A stretch of DNA of 64,000 bases from Phycisphaerae bacterium (GTDB taxonomy: Bacteria; Planctomycetota; Phycisphaerae; UBA1845; Fen-1342). Every line of letters starts with the position of its first letter. Position 1 is the stretch's first letter. A program made the translations under genes and the position numbers. Under the pieces are notes generated by a model, which saw only the letters and a program-made list of their open reading frames with translations, had not been told where the DNA came from and ran no database searches. Shown here in pieces: positions 8,821-18,018 of this stretch. The stretch covers positions 1 to 64,000 of the forward strand of contig JANQNU010000072.1 of NCBI GenBank assembly GCA_028279405.1, in the 5' to 3' direction.

Positions 8821-9909
8821 CTAACTCCCGACGAGCAGCGCCACGAAGCCGTTGATGTCCGCGACGCTGACGTTGCCGTCGTTAGAGATATCTGCGTTGC
8901 GGATGTTGCAGTCGGGAAACTGCTTGGCGTAACCATCGGGGTCGGTCAGCGCCAGCACGAATCCGTTGATGTCGCCGACACTGACGGTGCCGTCGCAGTT
9001 CAGATCGCCGGGTACCGTCGCCGGCTCGTCGTTCACGATCCGGATCGCGACCGGTCCCGCCAGCAGACCCGCGAACGGCGGAACGACCACGTCGATCTCG
9101 GCGGCCGTCGCGTAGTCGAATCGAACCACGCTGCTCGTGCCGTACGAGCACACATACAACGTTCCGTCAGCCGACAGCGCCAGGTCCGTCGGCTGTTGCA
9201 GGTTCGTGGACGCGAATGTCCGGAGGTAGTCGCCGGTCGCGCCGTCATACTCCAGGACTTCGTCCGTCGCGAAGGAGCACACCAGGATCGTGTCAGGGGT
9301 CATGCAGAAACCGCGTGGCGCCGCCAGCCCCTCACTTTCATCGATCGGCGTCTGTGGATCATCCCACACCAGATTGCGTAGCAGCCCGCCGTCCTGGACG
9401 TCGTAAATCGCGACGCGGTCGTCACCGGCGTCGCCGACGACCAGTTCGTCGTTCGGCTGTAGATTCACCGCGCTGACGCCGGCCACGGTCGTTACGGTAC
9501 CGAGGAAGGCCCCGTCCGTCGCATACCGCAGGATGGCGCCGTCGCCGGCGTTCGCGACGAAGAGGGTCGTGCCGGACGGACCCGCGCACAGGGCGGTTGG
9601 CTGATTGAGCGGCGGCCCGAGCGCGACGACGCCCACCAATGCTTGCGTCTGCGGGTCGAATCGTAGCAGGGTGTTGCTCTGGGCCGAGGCCACGACCAGT
9701 CGGCCGTCGGGTTCGATGAAGAATCCGCTGGGCAGGGCCAGGCCCCCGGCCCCGCTCGGTACGGCACTGCCGAGGTGGGTGCCGGTCGTCGCGTCGTAGC
9801 GTTCGACGCTGTTGCTCAGTTCGCCGCAGACGAACAGTTCCGCGGCCATCGTTGTGCTACACGTCGAAAGTATCCCCAGCAGGCAGACGAGCGGCGTCCT
9901 GGATCCCAT
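8821..9909 (-). CDS. Exported NHL/SMP-30-like propeller protein with dockerin
   Basis: A 362-aa protein with an N-terminal signal peptide (about residues 1-22). Six or so propeller blades follow, with the pattern LRFDPQTQALVGVV, ILRYATDGAFLGTV and VLEYDGATGDYLRT. The C-terminus has two calcium-loop dockerin-type repeats, DLNCDGTVSVGDINGFV and DISNDGNVSVADINGFV. This paired repeat ending is characteristic of secreted planctomycete proteins and is the best taxonomic marker in the window. I infer an extracellular or cell-surface protein; the ligand is unknown and no scaffold cohesin is visible nearby. Confidence 0.9.
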   Translation of the reverse strand: MGSRTPLVCLLGILSTCSTTMAAELFVCGELSNSVERYDATTGTHLGSAVPSGAGGLALPSGFFIEPDGRLVVASAQSNTLLRFDPQTQALVGVVALGPPLNQPTALCAGPSGTTLFVANAGDGAILRYATDGAFLGTVTTVAGVSAVNLQPNDELVVGDAGDDRVAIYDVQDGGLLRNLVWDDPQTPIDESEGLAAPRGFCMTPDTILVCSFATDEVLEYDGATGDYLRTFASTNLQQPTDLALSADGTLYVCSYGTSSVVRFDYATAAEIDVVVPPFAGLLAGPVAIRIVNDEPATVPGDLNCDGTVSVGDINGFVLALTDPDGYAKQFPDCNIRNADISNDGNVSVADINGFVALLVGS

Positions 9910-9951
9910 GGCGTTCCCCTTCGCAGGTTGTAGATAGCAGCTAGTAACCGG

Positions 9952-11445
9952 CTACCAGTTTAACAACCTTCTCGCCACATTCCAGAGGTCCAGCGCCACG
10001 GACGCCCATAGCGACATTCCGACCGCGCCAACGAAAATCGCGAGCTTGATCAGTCCGAGTTGTTGCTCGAAGCGCCTCATTGCCGCCGGGTCGTGTGCGA
10101 GTTTTTGCAGGAATCGGGATCGCGACGCGATCGAGCCGTGTCGCATGTTCGATACGTCGGCGGAAATGCCGTTGAGCTTGGCTACATCGTGGAGGGTGTC
10201 GCCGAAGACGTGTGCGGCCGTCGCACACACCGCGTGTCGTGGCTGAGGATTCGGTGCCGGTTCACCCGGCTTCCCGTGCACGGCACACGGCGCATGGCAG
10301 GGCAGGCCGGCGATCGTCAACGACGCCGCTCCGTAGAGATCAGCCTGTCGTTCGAACTTTCGCGAGATCCAGAAGAACAGCACACCCCATTTGAATGCCA
10401 GCAGCAGCCCGAGCAGGACCGACGCGATCTGATACTGCTCCGGGCGGAGGCCGCGCGACTCGACCGAAAAGATGGTGACCGTACAGCCGCTGATCAGCGC
10501 AAACAGCAGGAAGAAGGTGATGTGGTGCCGTTTGACGTGGCCGGCTTCGTGCCCGAAGACCGCCTCGATCTTGGTATCTTCAAGCTGTTCGATCATCGCG
10601 TCCGTCAGGAGCACGTAACGCAGCGGCGCGAGCACGCCGATGACGGCGGCGTTGACGATCATGCCGCCGGAGTGCCAGACAAGGATCTCCCCGCAGCGCA
10701 GCCGAAGCTTTTTGCTCATGTGCTGAAGCTTGTCCCGTAGCGGACCCGCCGGGAGCGGTCGGGTGACCCACACATACCGCAGCACCAGCGGAATCAGGAC
10801 GGCGATCATCGCTGCGCACCCACCGAGCAGCAGGTCGCCGATGTTGGCGACCTGGGAGAGCCGGCGCAGGTCCGCGTGGTACCAATGGACGAGGTCGCGC
10901 ACTGCCAGGATCGGGATCATCGGAATCAGGATCAGCAGCACTTCGTGCCGGAGGTTGTAAGTGACGAATTGCCACCGTGTCCACACCGGGTGGACCGGAC
11001 GTTGGCGGAAAAGGTAGATCTCGAGCGCGATCTGGCGGATTGCCCGGTCGGCGTCATACACCACCGTCCAGATGAGCACGACACAGACCAGGAACGGCAG
11101 CGCCGTCAGCAGCCCGGGAACCGCCAACCACCCGCCGACCAGCGGGGCATGCTGGCACACGGTCTGCCAATCGGTGAACAGCAGGAGGGTCGCGTGCAGC
11201 CCGCCGAGTGTGAAGCGGGCAAGTGTCATGCCGCGGGCGTACGCGGATTGCCCATAGCTCGGGTCGTCGGGAAATCGGTCGAGCAACTGCACCGCTCGGC
11301 GGGAGTACCGCCACGCGATCGCGGGCGGGATCAGCGTCGCGGCCAGCGCCGCAACGATCACCCACCGTGAATCGGTCACGATCGATTGCAGGGGCTGCGG
11401 GAAGCCGAGGATCAGCGACAGGATGGCTACGACCAGGAACAACAT
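9952..11445 (-). CDS. Membrane M48-family zinc metallopeptidase
   Basis: A 497-aa integral membrane protein. Start ATG 11445 is chosen because it begins directly with the first membrane segment; upstream codons would overlap the leader of trpF. Several hydrophobic segments occupy the first 230 residues. The HExxH zinc motif is in FGHEAGHVKRHH, followed by two more membrane segments, and the third ligand is the Glu of FERQADLYG. This is the layout of Ste24/HtpX-like peptidases, which cut within or near membranes for quality control. The His-rich and Cys-containing part after the active site (GLPCHAPCAVHG) may be variable. Substrates unknown. Confidence 0.88.
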   Translation of the reverse strand: MLFLVVAILSLILGFPQPLQSIVTDSRWVIVAALAATLIPPAIAWRYSRRAVQLLDRFPDDPSYGQSAYARGMTLARFTLGGLHATLLLFTDWQTVCQHAPLVGGWLAVPGLLTALPFLVCVVLIWTVVYDADRAIRQIALEIYLFRQRPVHPVWTRWQFVTYNLRHEVLLILIPMIPILAVRDLVHWYHADLRRLSQVANIGDLLLGGCAAMIAVLIPLVLRYVWVTRPLPAGPLRDKLQHMSKKLRLRCGEILVWHSGGMIVNAAVIGVLAPLRYVLLTDAMIEQLEDTKIEAVFGHEAGHVKRHHITFFLLFALISGCTVTIFSVESRGLRPEQYQIASVLLGLLLAFKWGVLFFWISRKFERQADLYGAASLTIAGLPCHAPCAVHGKPGEPAPNPQPRHAVCATAAHVFGDTLHDVAKLNGISADVSNMRHGSIASRSRFLQKLAHDPAAMRRFEQQLGLIKLAIFVGAVGMSLWASVALDLWNVARRLLNW

Positions 11446-11487
11446 CGCCGACGGATCATATGCGAAACGGCAACCGCGGGTATCCTC

Positions 11488-11511
11488 GACTCCCGACGAG
11501 TCTTTTTTTTT
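11488..11511 (+). terminator. Intrinsic terminator or attenuator in the trpF leader
   Basis: GACTC-CCGAC-GAGTC followed by nine T residues (11503-11511) lies in the 128-base gap between the divergent M48 gene and trpF, oriented to stop plus-strand transcription before trpF. AACGGCAA at 11465-11472 can pair with TTGCCGTT at 11511-11518, which could hold the hairpin in a larger fold. It is either an attenuator of trpF or a stop for read-through. Confidence 0.55.
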
Positions 11512-11573
11512 GCCGTTCGCCGTTCCCGCGATCCGGTCCTGCAATCGCCGGCAGCGCTGTAGAATCAGTTCCG

Positions 11574-12278
11574 ATGAAGCGCCACCCCACAATCAAGATC
11601 TGCGGCATCACGACGGTCGATGACGCGTTGCTCGCCGTTCGGGCGGGAGCGGACTACCTCGGCCTGATCCGCGCCGACGGGCCGCGGCGCGTCAGCCTGG
11701 AGGATGCCGCCCGAATTGCGCGCTCCGTGCCGCGCCAAACGCAGACGGTCTTGCTGTTCAAGGATGCATCGGCCGAGCAGGTGCTGGAGGAGTCCGCAGC
11801 CGTGCGTCCCGACCATATCCAACTGCATGGTCGTGAGCCCGCCGAGCTGCTGCTCACGCTCCACGCTGTTCGGCCGCTGACCGGATTGATCAAGGTCTGG
11901 GAGTTGCCGGCTGCTGCGACCGATTCGGCGCATTCGCACGATCCGTTGTCAATCGCGGACGGCATCCGGGACTACGTCCGTTCGTTGCAGTCGGCACCGC
12001 TGGTATTGCACGCGTTGCTGCTCGACGTACCGAAAGGAGGAGCGCATCCCGGCTTCGCGGCGATGGGTGGCGTGGCGCGGCTGTTGGCAGATTCCATCAG
12101 TCTGCCGATCTGGTGTGCCGGAGGCTTGACGCCGACGAACGTGCGCGAGGCGCTCGACCAGGGGCCATTCGCCGGCGTGGATGTCGCCCGCGGCGTCGAA
12201 TCCGCTCCGGGACGAAAAGACGCCCAAGCCGTGCAGCGATTCGTCCGCGCCGTGCGGGGGTTTCACGACGACGCATAG
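11574..12278 (+). CDS. trpF: TrpF, phosphoribosylanthranilate isomerase
   Basis: A 234-aa (beta/alpha)8 enzyme converting N-(5-phosphoribosyl)anthranilate to CdRP in tryptophan synthesis. Start ATG 11574 places the catalytic Cys in KICGITT near residue 9. The catalytic Asp is in LLLDVPKGG, and the phosphate-binding C-terminal strands are CAGGLTPTNV and GVDVARGVESAPGRKD. DHIQLHGRE is the usual central motif. It stands alone rather than in a trp operon. A T-tailed hairpin in its leader hints at attenuation. Confidence 0.94.
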   Translation: MKRHPTIKICGITTVDDALLAVRAGADYLGLIRADGPRRVSLEDAARIARSVPRQTQTVLLFKDASAEQVLEESAAVRPDHIQLHGREPAELLLTLHAVRPLTGLIKVWELPAAATDSAHSHDPLSIADGIRDYVRSLQSAPLVLHALLLDVPKGGAHPGFAAMGGVARLLADSISLPIWCAGGLTPTNVREALDQGPFAGVDVARGVESAPGRKDAQAVQRFVRAVRGFHDDA

Positions 12279-12325
12279 CGCCCGCGCAATGGTCGAGCAT
12301 CCACGGTCAGGGCGGGGTACCGGTG

Positions 12326-12346
12326 CCCATCCCTTCTAGGGATGGG
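12326..12346. repeat. Family B palindrome
   Basis: CCCATCCC-TTCTA-GGGATGGG, a perfect 8-bp stem, lies in the 215-base gap between convergent trpF and the peptidyl-prolyl isomerase. It is followed by a degenerate piece of the Gly/Cys-rich 'GAGCCGCGAACGCGAGCGA' module (about 12408-12430). No gene is seen. Confidence 0.8.
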
Positions 12347-12493
12347 GGACCGACGAAGAGCTTTGTTCGCGCCGGCGCCACCGGCTTCGAAAGGAAACCG
12401 CCCACAGCGAGCCGCGAACGCGAGCGAGCGGGCAAGGTGCGCTGGAGGTGGAGGGTGCTCCCCTCAAGGAAACGCACCATCCGGGTCGTCGGC

Positions 12494-13567
12494 CTATCGC
12501 TTGGGCGGTGACTTGTCTTCTGCGTCGTCCGTTGCGTCGTCGTCCGGTGTCGGCGTTTCAGTTTCGCGCCGGATTTCCGTCGCATCGTCGGTGGATGCCG
12601 GCGGCGGTACGGGTTGTGAGGCGGCAGCGGGTACCAACTCACCGGGCTCATTGTTCGCGATGCGCTTCGCGGACGTGATCCGCACGGTCATCGTCGGCTG
12701 GGTCAGGTAGGTCTTGTCGCGCAGCCGACCGGGCACCACATCGATGCCCGCGAGGCGTTCGAGAATATCCAATCCTTCGACAACGCGCCCGAACGCGCTG
12801 GAGCGCCAGCCGCTGGTGTCGAGCTGCGGGTTGTCGTCGAGATTGATGAAGAACTGTGACGTCGCGGAGTCCATCCGTGCGGAACGCGCCATCGCGATCG
12901 TACCGCGCGTATTCTTGATGTTCTTGTTGTCCTCGAACGGCACCGGATCGTGCAGGCCGTCCCATTTCGGCGTCTCCGGGTCGGTGTAGCCGCCACCCTG
13001 CATGATGAAGCCATCGATGATTCGATGGAAGATCGTGCCATCGTAGTAGCCCTCGTCGACGTATCGCAGGAAGTTCGCGACGGTCTTCGGCGCCTCTGAC
13101 GGCTCGACCTCGACGACCACTCGACCCATCTCTTGTTCATCCAACGAGACCATGATCGCGACGCGTATCGGCGGGCCGGCCGGTGCCGCGGGCGTATCGT
13201 CCCCGGCCGGTACCGCGGGCTTACCGTCCGCTTTACCCGGCGTAATCGTCGCCGGTTTGCCGGTGTTCCGTTCCTGGGCTTCCTTGGCGGCGGCACGGTT
13301 GGCAGCGCGCTCCTTCTGACGGGCACGGATGTCCTCGATCCGCTTGCGGCGCTCTTCCATCAGGCGTTTGCGTCGCTCCTCCGGCGTTTCCTCGTCTTCG
13401 CCTGCAACGGGCTCGTCCGTGTCCGGGGGCGTCGGCCGCCCGGGGCGCGGCGTTGGCTGTTGCGAAGGGGACCCCGACGGCTCGTTCTGCGCCGACAGCG
13501 GAGCGGCTCCCTGCAAGGCGATGGCGAGCATGGCCATCGCGATCAGCGTATTGCGTGGATTGAGCAT
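12494..13567 (-). CDS. Exported cyclophilin-type peptidyl-prolyl isomerase
   Basis: A 357-aa protein. Start ATG 13567 gives a clean signal peptide (hydrophobic MAMLAIALQGAAPLSA). Next comes a Pro/Glu-rich segment and a highly charged, probably helical stretch (about residues 50-95, RRKRLMEERRKRIEDIRARQKERAA). The cyclophilin domain covers about 130-315: ETVANFL-type opening VANFLRYVDEGYYDGTIFHRII, then FIMQGGGY, and SQFFINLDDNP. The insert lengths fit bacterial periplasmic PpiA-like enzymes. The C-terminal 45 residues are acidic and low complexity. It is the last gene of a minus-strand group with the thioesterase and CDGSH genes. Confidence 0.9.
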   Translation of the reverse strand: MLNPRNTLIAMAMLAIALQGAAPLSAQNEPSGSPSQQPTPRPGRPTPPDTDEPVAGEDEETPEERRKRLMEERRKRIEDIRARQKERAANRAAAKEAQERNTGKPATITPGKADGKPAVPAGDDTPAAPAGPPIRVAIMVSLDEQEMGRVVVEVEPSEAPKTVANFLRYVDEGYYDGTIFHRIIDGFIMQGGGYTDPETPKWDGLHDPVPFEDNKNIKNTRGTIAMARSARMDSATSQFFINLDDNPQLDTSGWRSSAFGRVVEGLDILERLAGIDVVPGRLRDKTYLTQPTMTVRITSAKRIANNEPGELVPAAASQPVPPPASTDDATEIRRETETPTPDDDATDDAEDKSPPKR

Positions 13568-13590
13568 GTTGGATACTCCTGCCCGGTCGA

Positions 13591-14010
13591 TCAATTGACC
13601 ATCAATGCATAGATATCGTCCGGCACCGCCTTCGGCTTGCCGTTCCGATCGACGCAAACGAGCGTCGACGTTGCTTCCGTCAACAGATCGTCGCCACGCG
13701 TCAGTCGATAGGCGTGGTCGATCCGTACGGGGCTGATTCGCTCGGTGGTCGTGGTCAGCGCGACCACGTCGTCGTACCGTGCCGGCAGCCGATAGCGCAC
13801 TTCGAGCTTCGCTACGACGTAGAAGAAGCCGGCTTCTTCCATTTGCCGATAGGAAAAGCCGCACTGCCGCAGAAGCTCCGTGCGCCCCATCTCGAAATAA
13901 ACGAGGTAGTTCGAGTGATGCAGGTAACCCATCGCATCGGTTTCCGCGTAGCGGACCCGCACCTCGAGCGTACACGCGCCAACCTGGACGTTCCCACGCA
14001 CCGACCTCAC
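13591..14010 (-). CDS. YbgC-like 4-hydroxybenzoyl-CoA thioesterase family protein
   Basis: A 139-aa single hotdog-fold protein. The YbgC/FcbC signature is RYAETDAMGYLHHSNYLVYFE with the catalytic Asp in ETDAMG, followed by the GRTELLRQCGFSY helix. The start is GTG 14010, overlapping the CDGSH stop by four bases (GTGA). Relatives hydrolyse acyl-CoA or acyl-ACP thioesters. The chain-length preference cannot be read from sequence. A link to the nearby lipid clusters is possible but not supported by operon structure. Confidence 0.88.
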   Translation of the reverse strand: MRSVRGNVQVGACTLEVRVRYAETDAMGYLHHSNYLVYFEMGRTELLRQCGFSYRQMEEAGFFYVVAKLEVRYRLPARYDDVVALTTTTERISPVRIDHAYRLTRGDDLLTEATSTLVCVDRNGKPKAVPDDIYALMVN

Positions 14011-14255
14011 CCCTTTTTCAGCCGACTATGGGTACCGTCGCACCAAGGCGGGTTGCCGGTTTGATGGCATTGGCAAACCGCTTTCTTGCCTGCTTCGGTG
14101 ACTTCGCACTTGAACGGGACGCAACCGGTTTCCATCCGGTTGTGCGCGCCGTCACAATACGGCAATTTGTCCGACCAGCCGCAGGTGCAATAGGACTTGC
14201 GGCCGGGCGTTTCGTCGATCACGATCGGGGCGTCGCCGTGCTTGGGATCTGCCAT
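14007..14255 (-). CDS. Tandem CDGSH iron-sulfur protein
   Basis: An 82-aa protein with two CDGSH motifs: CTCGWSDKLPYCDGAH (about residues 23-38) and CQCHQTGNPPWCDGTH (about 61-76). Each supplies the three Cys and one His that hold a 2Fe-2S cluster. Members with two motifs on one short chain are small cytoplasmic redox or iron-sulfur proteins. It heads a minus-strand operon with the thioesterase (GTGA overlap) and the peptidyl-prolyl isomerase. The redox partner is unknown. Confidence 0.93.
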   Translation of the reverse strand: MADPKHGDAPIVIDETPGRKSYCTCGWSDKLPYCDGAHNRMETGCVPFKCEVTEAGKKAVCQCHQTGNPPWCDGTHSRLKKG

Positions 14256-14407
14256 CTCGTCCTCCCTGTTCAGCAGTCCGCGTCCATTACGCCGAACCTC
14301 TGGGGCCGGCCATCACGAAACGTGACGCCGATGAGTATACACGCCCGGCTGCCGACGGTCGCACGATCCCGAGCTGAGTGTTGGCAGGCAGTCCCAGTCG
14401 CTGTGCT

Positions 14408-14655
14408 CCGGGCTTGCACCGGCGCCACCGGCTCCGAAAGGAAACCGCCCACGGCGAGCCGCGAGCGCGAGCGAGCGGTTCAAGCGACGCGAGACATCAG
14501 AACCCGTCGCTTGCGCTCCGGGCTCGTCTTGACGTAGCTCGGCTTTGTCCCGACTCGCCAGGCATCGAACACAACGAGCCCCGAGCGCCAGCGAGGGGAT
14601 CAAGGTGCGCGAGATAACCCCCGGTCGGGTGGCACTGGCGGCTTGCCCGCCAGTG
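14408..14655. repeat. Composite repeat block (families C and A)
   Basis: The 582-base gap between the divergent CDGSH operon and trkA contains three pieces. One is a family C element with terminal inverted repeats (about 14455-14526, CGAGCCGCGAGCGCGAGCGA to TCGCTTGCGCTCCGGGCTCG). One is a second partial C arm (14574-14600). One is a family A hairpin CACTGGCGG-CTTGC-CCGCCAGTG at 14633-14655. The last 180 bases before trkA are unique and should hold its promoter. No gene is seen. Confidence 0.75.
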
Positions 14656-14837
14656 TTCGGAACATGACGGTTGATCGGGTGGTACTCTATGTACGTAGAG
14701 GTCCTGGCCTCAGCACCTGACGACCGGCGCCCACGCGATTCCTCCACGGCGGTTCGCACCCGTCCGGCGCCGGATTGAAATCGGGGGGTAGCTGGCCTAC
14801 CATCCGCGACCCGGAAAGGGACGAGGTCTTGCAATCG

Positions 14838-16175
14838 ATGAACGTGGTTATTTGCGGCGGTGGACAGGTGGGGAGCCACGCCGCCGAACTGCTTACCAAC
14901 GAAGGTCACGCCGTCACCGTTATCGACCGCAGCGCCGAACGGCTGCGGACGATCACCGAGACGCTCGATGTCCGCACGCTGGAAGGCAGTGCATCGGACG
15001 CACGGGCCTTGAAAGAAGCGGGGGTCGCCGACGCGGATCTGATCGTGGCGGCCACCAACTTCGACGAGATCAATCTGGTAGCCGCGTCGATCGGTGCCGC
15101 GATGGGGGCGAAGCGGTCGATCGCGCGGGTGCATCATAGCGCGTTTCTCGGCCAGAGCGATCTGCACTACGAGCGTCATTTCGGTGTCGATCGATTACTG
15201 TGTCCGGAGTACTCGACTGCGACAGCGATCGCACGCTCGCTGCGCAATCCGGCTGCGCTGGCGATCGAGAACTTCGCCGGCGGACGAATCGATCTGCACG
15301 AATTCTCGGTCAGTGCGAATGCGCCCGCGATCGGGCGTCCGCTGGCCAAAGTCAGCATGCCGGGACACTCCCGACTGGCTGCGGTGTCCCGTAACAACAA
15401 GGTATTCCTGCCCGAGGCCGGCACGGAGTTGCAGGCCGGCGACCGCATTGTGTTGGTGGCCAACTCCGAGGTCTTTGACGAAGCCCGCCGGCAGTTCCGC
15501 ACCGAGAAACCGCAGCGCAAGACCGTCGTCTTGCAGGGTGGCACGCCGATGGCGGTCTGGCTCTGTAAGGCGCTGCATGATCGCACGTGGTCGATCCGTC
15601 TGTTCGAGACCAACCGGCCGCGTGCCGAGGAGTTGGCGGAAAAGCTCGATTGGGTCACGGTCTTGTGTGCGGACCCGACGGACAAGAGTGTTTTTGCCGA
15701 AGAAAGGCTGGGGCTCGCGGACGTCTTCGTCGGTTTGCTCGACGACGACGAGGACAACATCGTCGGCGCGGTCCTGGCCAAGGCCGGCGGGGTGATGGAG
15801 TCGATCGCGGTGGTGCAGCGTTCGCGCTATCTCGACTTGCTCTACCACATCGGCGTCGACCGTTCGTACAGCCCGGGTATGACCGCTGCCAAGGAGATTC
15901 TCAATCTGCTCGACGACAGCCCGTTGCGGCTGCTCGCGACGCTGACGGCCGAGTTCGACGTGTTTCATGTCCGGGTCGGGAATGAAGGTGCATTGGTCGG
16001 CAAGGCGCTGCACGAGACACAGCTCGCGCCGAACTGGGTCGTCGGCGCCATCCGTCGTGGTGAGGACGTCTGGGTGCCGGGAGCCAAGGACGTGATGCAG
16101 CCCGGAGATGCCGTTCTCGTGATTGGTCGGCACGGGACCCAGGAGGGCCTGCGCGCGTTGCTGCTGGCCGAATAA
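14838..16175 (+). CDS. trkA: TrkA, NAD-binding regulator of potassium uptake
   Basis: A 445-aa cytoplasmic protein of two RCK units. The first Rossmann domain opens with VVICGGGQVGSHAAE and has the acidic strand end VIDRS. A C-terminal RCK_C domain follows (about 140-220). The second Rossmann domain (VVLQGGTPMAVWLCKAL) and second RCK_C domain come after. Start ATG 14838 is set by the first Rossmann strand. TrkA rings gate TrkH in response to nucleotides. trkH follows after two bases, so the pair is one transcription unit. Confidence 0.95.
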   Translation: MNVVICGGGQVGSHAAELLTNEGHAVTVIDRSAERLRTITETLDVRTLEGSASDARALKEAGVADADLIVAATNFDEINLVAASIGAAMGAKRSIARVHHSAFLGQSDLHYERHFGVDRLLCPEYSTATAIARSLRNPAALAIENFAGGRIDLHEFSVSANAPAIGRPLAKVSMPGHSRLAAVSRNNKVFLPEAGTELQAGDRIVLVANSEVFDEARRQFRTEKPQRKTVVLQGGTPMAVWLCKALHDRTWSIRLFETNRPRAEELAEKLDWVTVLCADPTDKSVFAEERLGLADVFVGLLDDDEDNIVGAVLAKAGGVMESIAVVQRSRYLDLLYHIGVDRSYSPGMTAAKEILNLLDDSPLRLLATLTAEFDVFHVRVGNEGALVGKALHETQLAPNWVVGAIRRGEDVWVPGAKDVMQPGDAVLVIGRHGTQEGLRALLLAE

Positions 16176-16177
16176 GC

Positions 16178-17743
16178 ATGAATCGTCACATCATCGTCAG
16201 TCAGCTCGGGCTTCTCTTCGTGTTGCTGAGCGCGATCATGCTCGCGACCTCGGCGTTGCAGTTTCTCGCGGATGTGATTCAGGGTCAGGCGATCGACGCT
16301 TCGGCGGTCGGTGCACTGTTCATTACCGGCGTTGCAGGCCTGCTCGTCGGTGGGATTGCCTGGCAGACTCACCGGCGCGGCTCCACGTTCCTGGGTCGCA
16401 AGGAAGCGTTGCTGCTCGTCGCCGCCAGTTGGTTCGGCGGTGCGTTCATCGCGGCGTTTCCCTATTGGCTCTGGGCCTGGCTGCATTTCGCTCGGGGCGA
16501 CGCGCATCCGTTCCTGTCGTTCGTCAGCTGTTACTTCGAGGCGATGAGCGGCCTGACGACGACTGGCGCCACCGTGCTCACGAACATCGAAGCCCTGCCG
16601 CCGAGCTTGTTGCTATGGCGGGCGTTGACGCACTGGCTTGGCGGCCTCGGAATCGTCGTTCTGTTCGTTGCCGTGCTTCCAGGACTCGGCGTAGGGGGCA
16701 AGCGCCTGTTTCAGATCGAGTCGCCGGGCCCGTCCCCGGAAGGGCTTCAGCCGCATATTCGCGAGACCGCCCGCTGGCTCTGGTTCATCTACCTGGGGTT
16801 GACGAGCGCCCAGATTCTGGCGCTGTGGGCCCTTTCTCCGATGGACCTCTACGAGTCAATTTGCCACACGATGGCCACGCTCGCGACCGGCGGCTTCAGC
16901 ACCATGAACGCCAGCGTCGGCGCCTACCATGGAACGCTCGCCACGGACCTGATCGTGGTTTTCTTCATGCTGCTCGCCGGCATCAATTTCGGCCTGTACT
17001 ACCGAATCTGCAAGGGCAATGTCCGGGCGCTCTTTCGCGATACCGAACTGCGCGTTTATCTCGGCCTGATCGCGCTGAGCACCATCGTGATCGCATCCGT
17101 GCTGGCGCTGAGCCCGGATCCAATCGTGCTGACGACCGGTGAACGCGCGGAATCGACAGTCGGCGAGTCGGTGCGGCAAGGGCTGTTCACCGCCGTCGCG
17201 ATCCAGACGACGACCGGCTTCTGTACGTCGGACTTCAGCTACTGGCCGTTCGTCGCAAAGGCGATCCTGATCGGGCTCATGTTCGTCGGCGGCTCGTCCG
17301 GCTCCACGGCGGGCGGGATCAAGATCATCCGGATCTGGATCGCGTTCAAGGTGCTCGCTTCCGAGATCGAACAGGTCTTCCGCCCGCACATCGTTCGCCC
17401 GGTCCGGGTCGGTCGAACCGCCGTCGATCCGGAAATGAAGCTCGGGGCTGTCACGTACGTGCTGGGCATGCTCGTTCTGGCGGCCGCGGGATCCGTGGCG
17501 CTGATGGTCCTTGAACAGGTATTCGCGCCGGAGGGACGCTGCGATTTCACCACCGCCGCCACTGCCTGCTTCGCGACGCTGTTCAACGTCGGCCCCGGAC
17601 TGGCGCACGTCGGCCCCGTCGAACACTACGGCTGGTTCTCTGCAACCAGCAAAGCGCTCATGTGTCTGCTGATGGCACTCGGGCGCCTGGAAGTGTTTGC
17701 TATCATCGTGTTGTTCAATCGCCGATTCTGGCAGCGATTGTGA
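16178..17743 (+). CDS. trkH: TrkH, potassium uptake channel subunit
   Basis: A 521-aa membrane protein with the four pore-loop repeats of the Trk/Ktr/HKT family: SGLTTTGATVL, MATLATGGFSTMN, QTTTGFCTSDF and FATLFNVGPGLAH. Each gives a selectivity-filter Gly. Membrane segments surround each loop, and the intramembrane loop between repeats 3 and 4 carries GGSSGSTAGGIKIIR, as in TrkH. It is translated with trkA. Role: potassium import driven by membrane potential. Confidence 0.95.
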   Translation: MNRHIIVSQLGLLFVLLSAIMLATSALQFLADVIQGQAIDASAVGALFITGVAGLLVGGIAWQTHRRGSTFLGRKEALLLVAASWFGGAFIAAFPYWLWAWLHFARGDAHPFLSFVSCYFEAMSGLTTTGATVLTNIEALPPSLLLWRALTHWLGGLGIVVLFVAVLPGLGVGGKRLFQIESPGPSPEGLQPHIRETARWLWFIYLGLTSAQILALWALSPMDLYESICHTMATLATGGFSTMNASVGAYHGTLATDLIVVFFMLLAGINFGLYYRICKGNVRALFRDTELRVYLGLIALSTIVIASVLALSPDPIVLTTGERAESTVGESVRQGLFTAVAIQTTTGFCTSDFSYWPFVAKAILIGLMFVGGSSGSTAGGIKIIRIWIAFKVLASEIEQVFRPHIVRPVRVGRTAVDPEMKLGAVTYVLGMLVLAAAGSVALMVLEQVFAPEGRCDFTTAATACFATLFNVGPGLAHVGPVEHYGWFSATSKALMCLLMALGRLEVFAIIVLFNRRFWQRL

Positions 17744-17782
17744 CCGGACCCGACCGTCCGGCCACTCTCTCGTGAAGTGGTT

Positions 17783-17866
17783 GGGGAAGGCACACCGCCC
17801 CGTGACCCCCGGGCCTACCGGCGTGCGCTGCAACGCACGCCAGTTGCAGGCGGTGTGACCTTCCCC
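17783..17866. other. Large Y-shaped hairpin downstream of trkH
   Basis: The left arm at 17783-17799 pairs with 17849-17866 over 17 bp with a single bulged base. Inside lies a second perfect hairpin, GGCGTGCG-CTGCAA-CGCACGCC (17820-17841). GAGTTTTCTC follows. It starts 40 bases after the trkH stop. It could be the trk terminator or another structured element; its weak T tail makes a simple intrinsic terminator less certain. It does not match repeat families A to D. Confidence 0.6.
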
Positions 17867-18018
17867 GAGTTTTCTCGTCCACGCCGCTCCCGGGCAACCC
17901 CGGTCGCCTTGCAGCGCCCCTGGGACGCCGTCGTACCCGCAAGGACACGCGCGCAGAGTGCCCGTTCGGGCTCATTAACCCGTGATTGACGCGTTTGCGT
18001 CCGCTTCGGTGCATCGAC

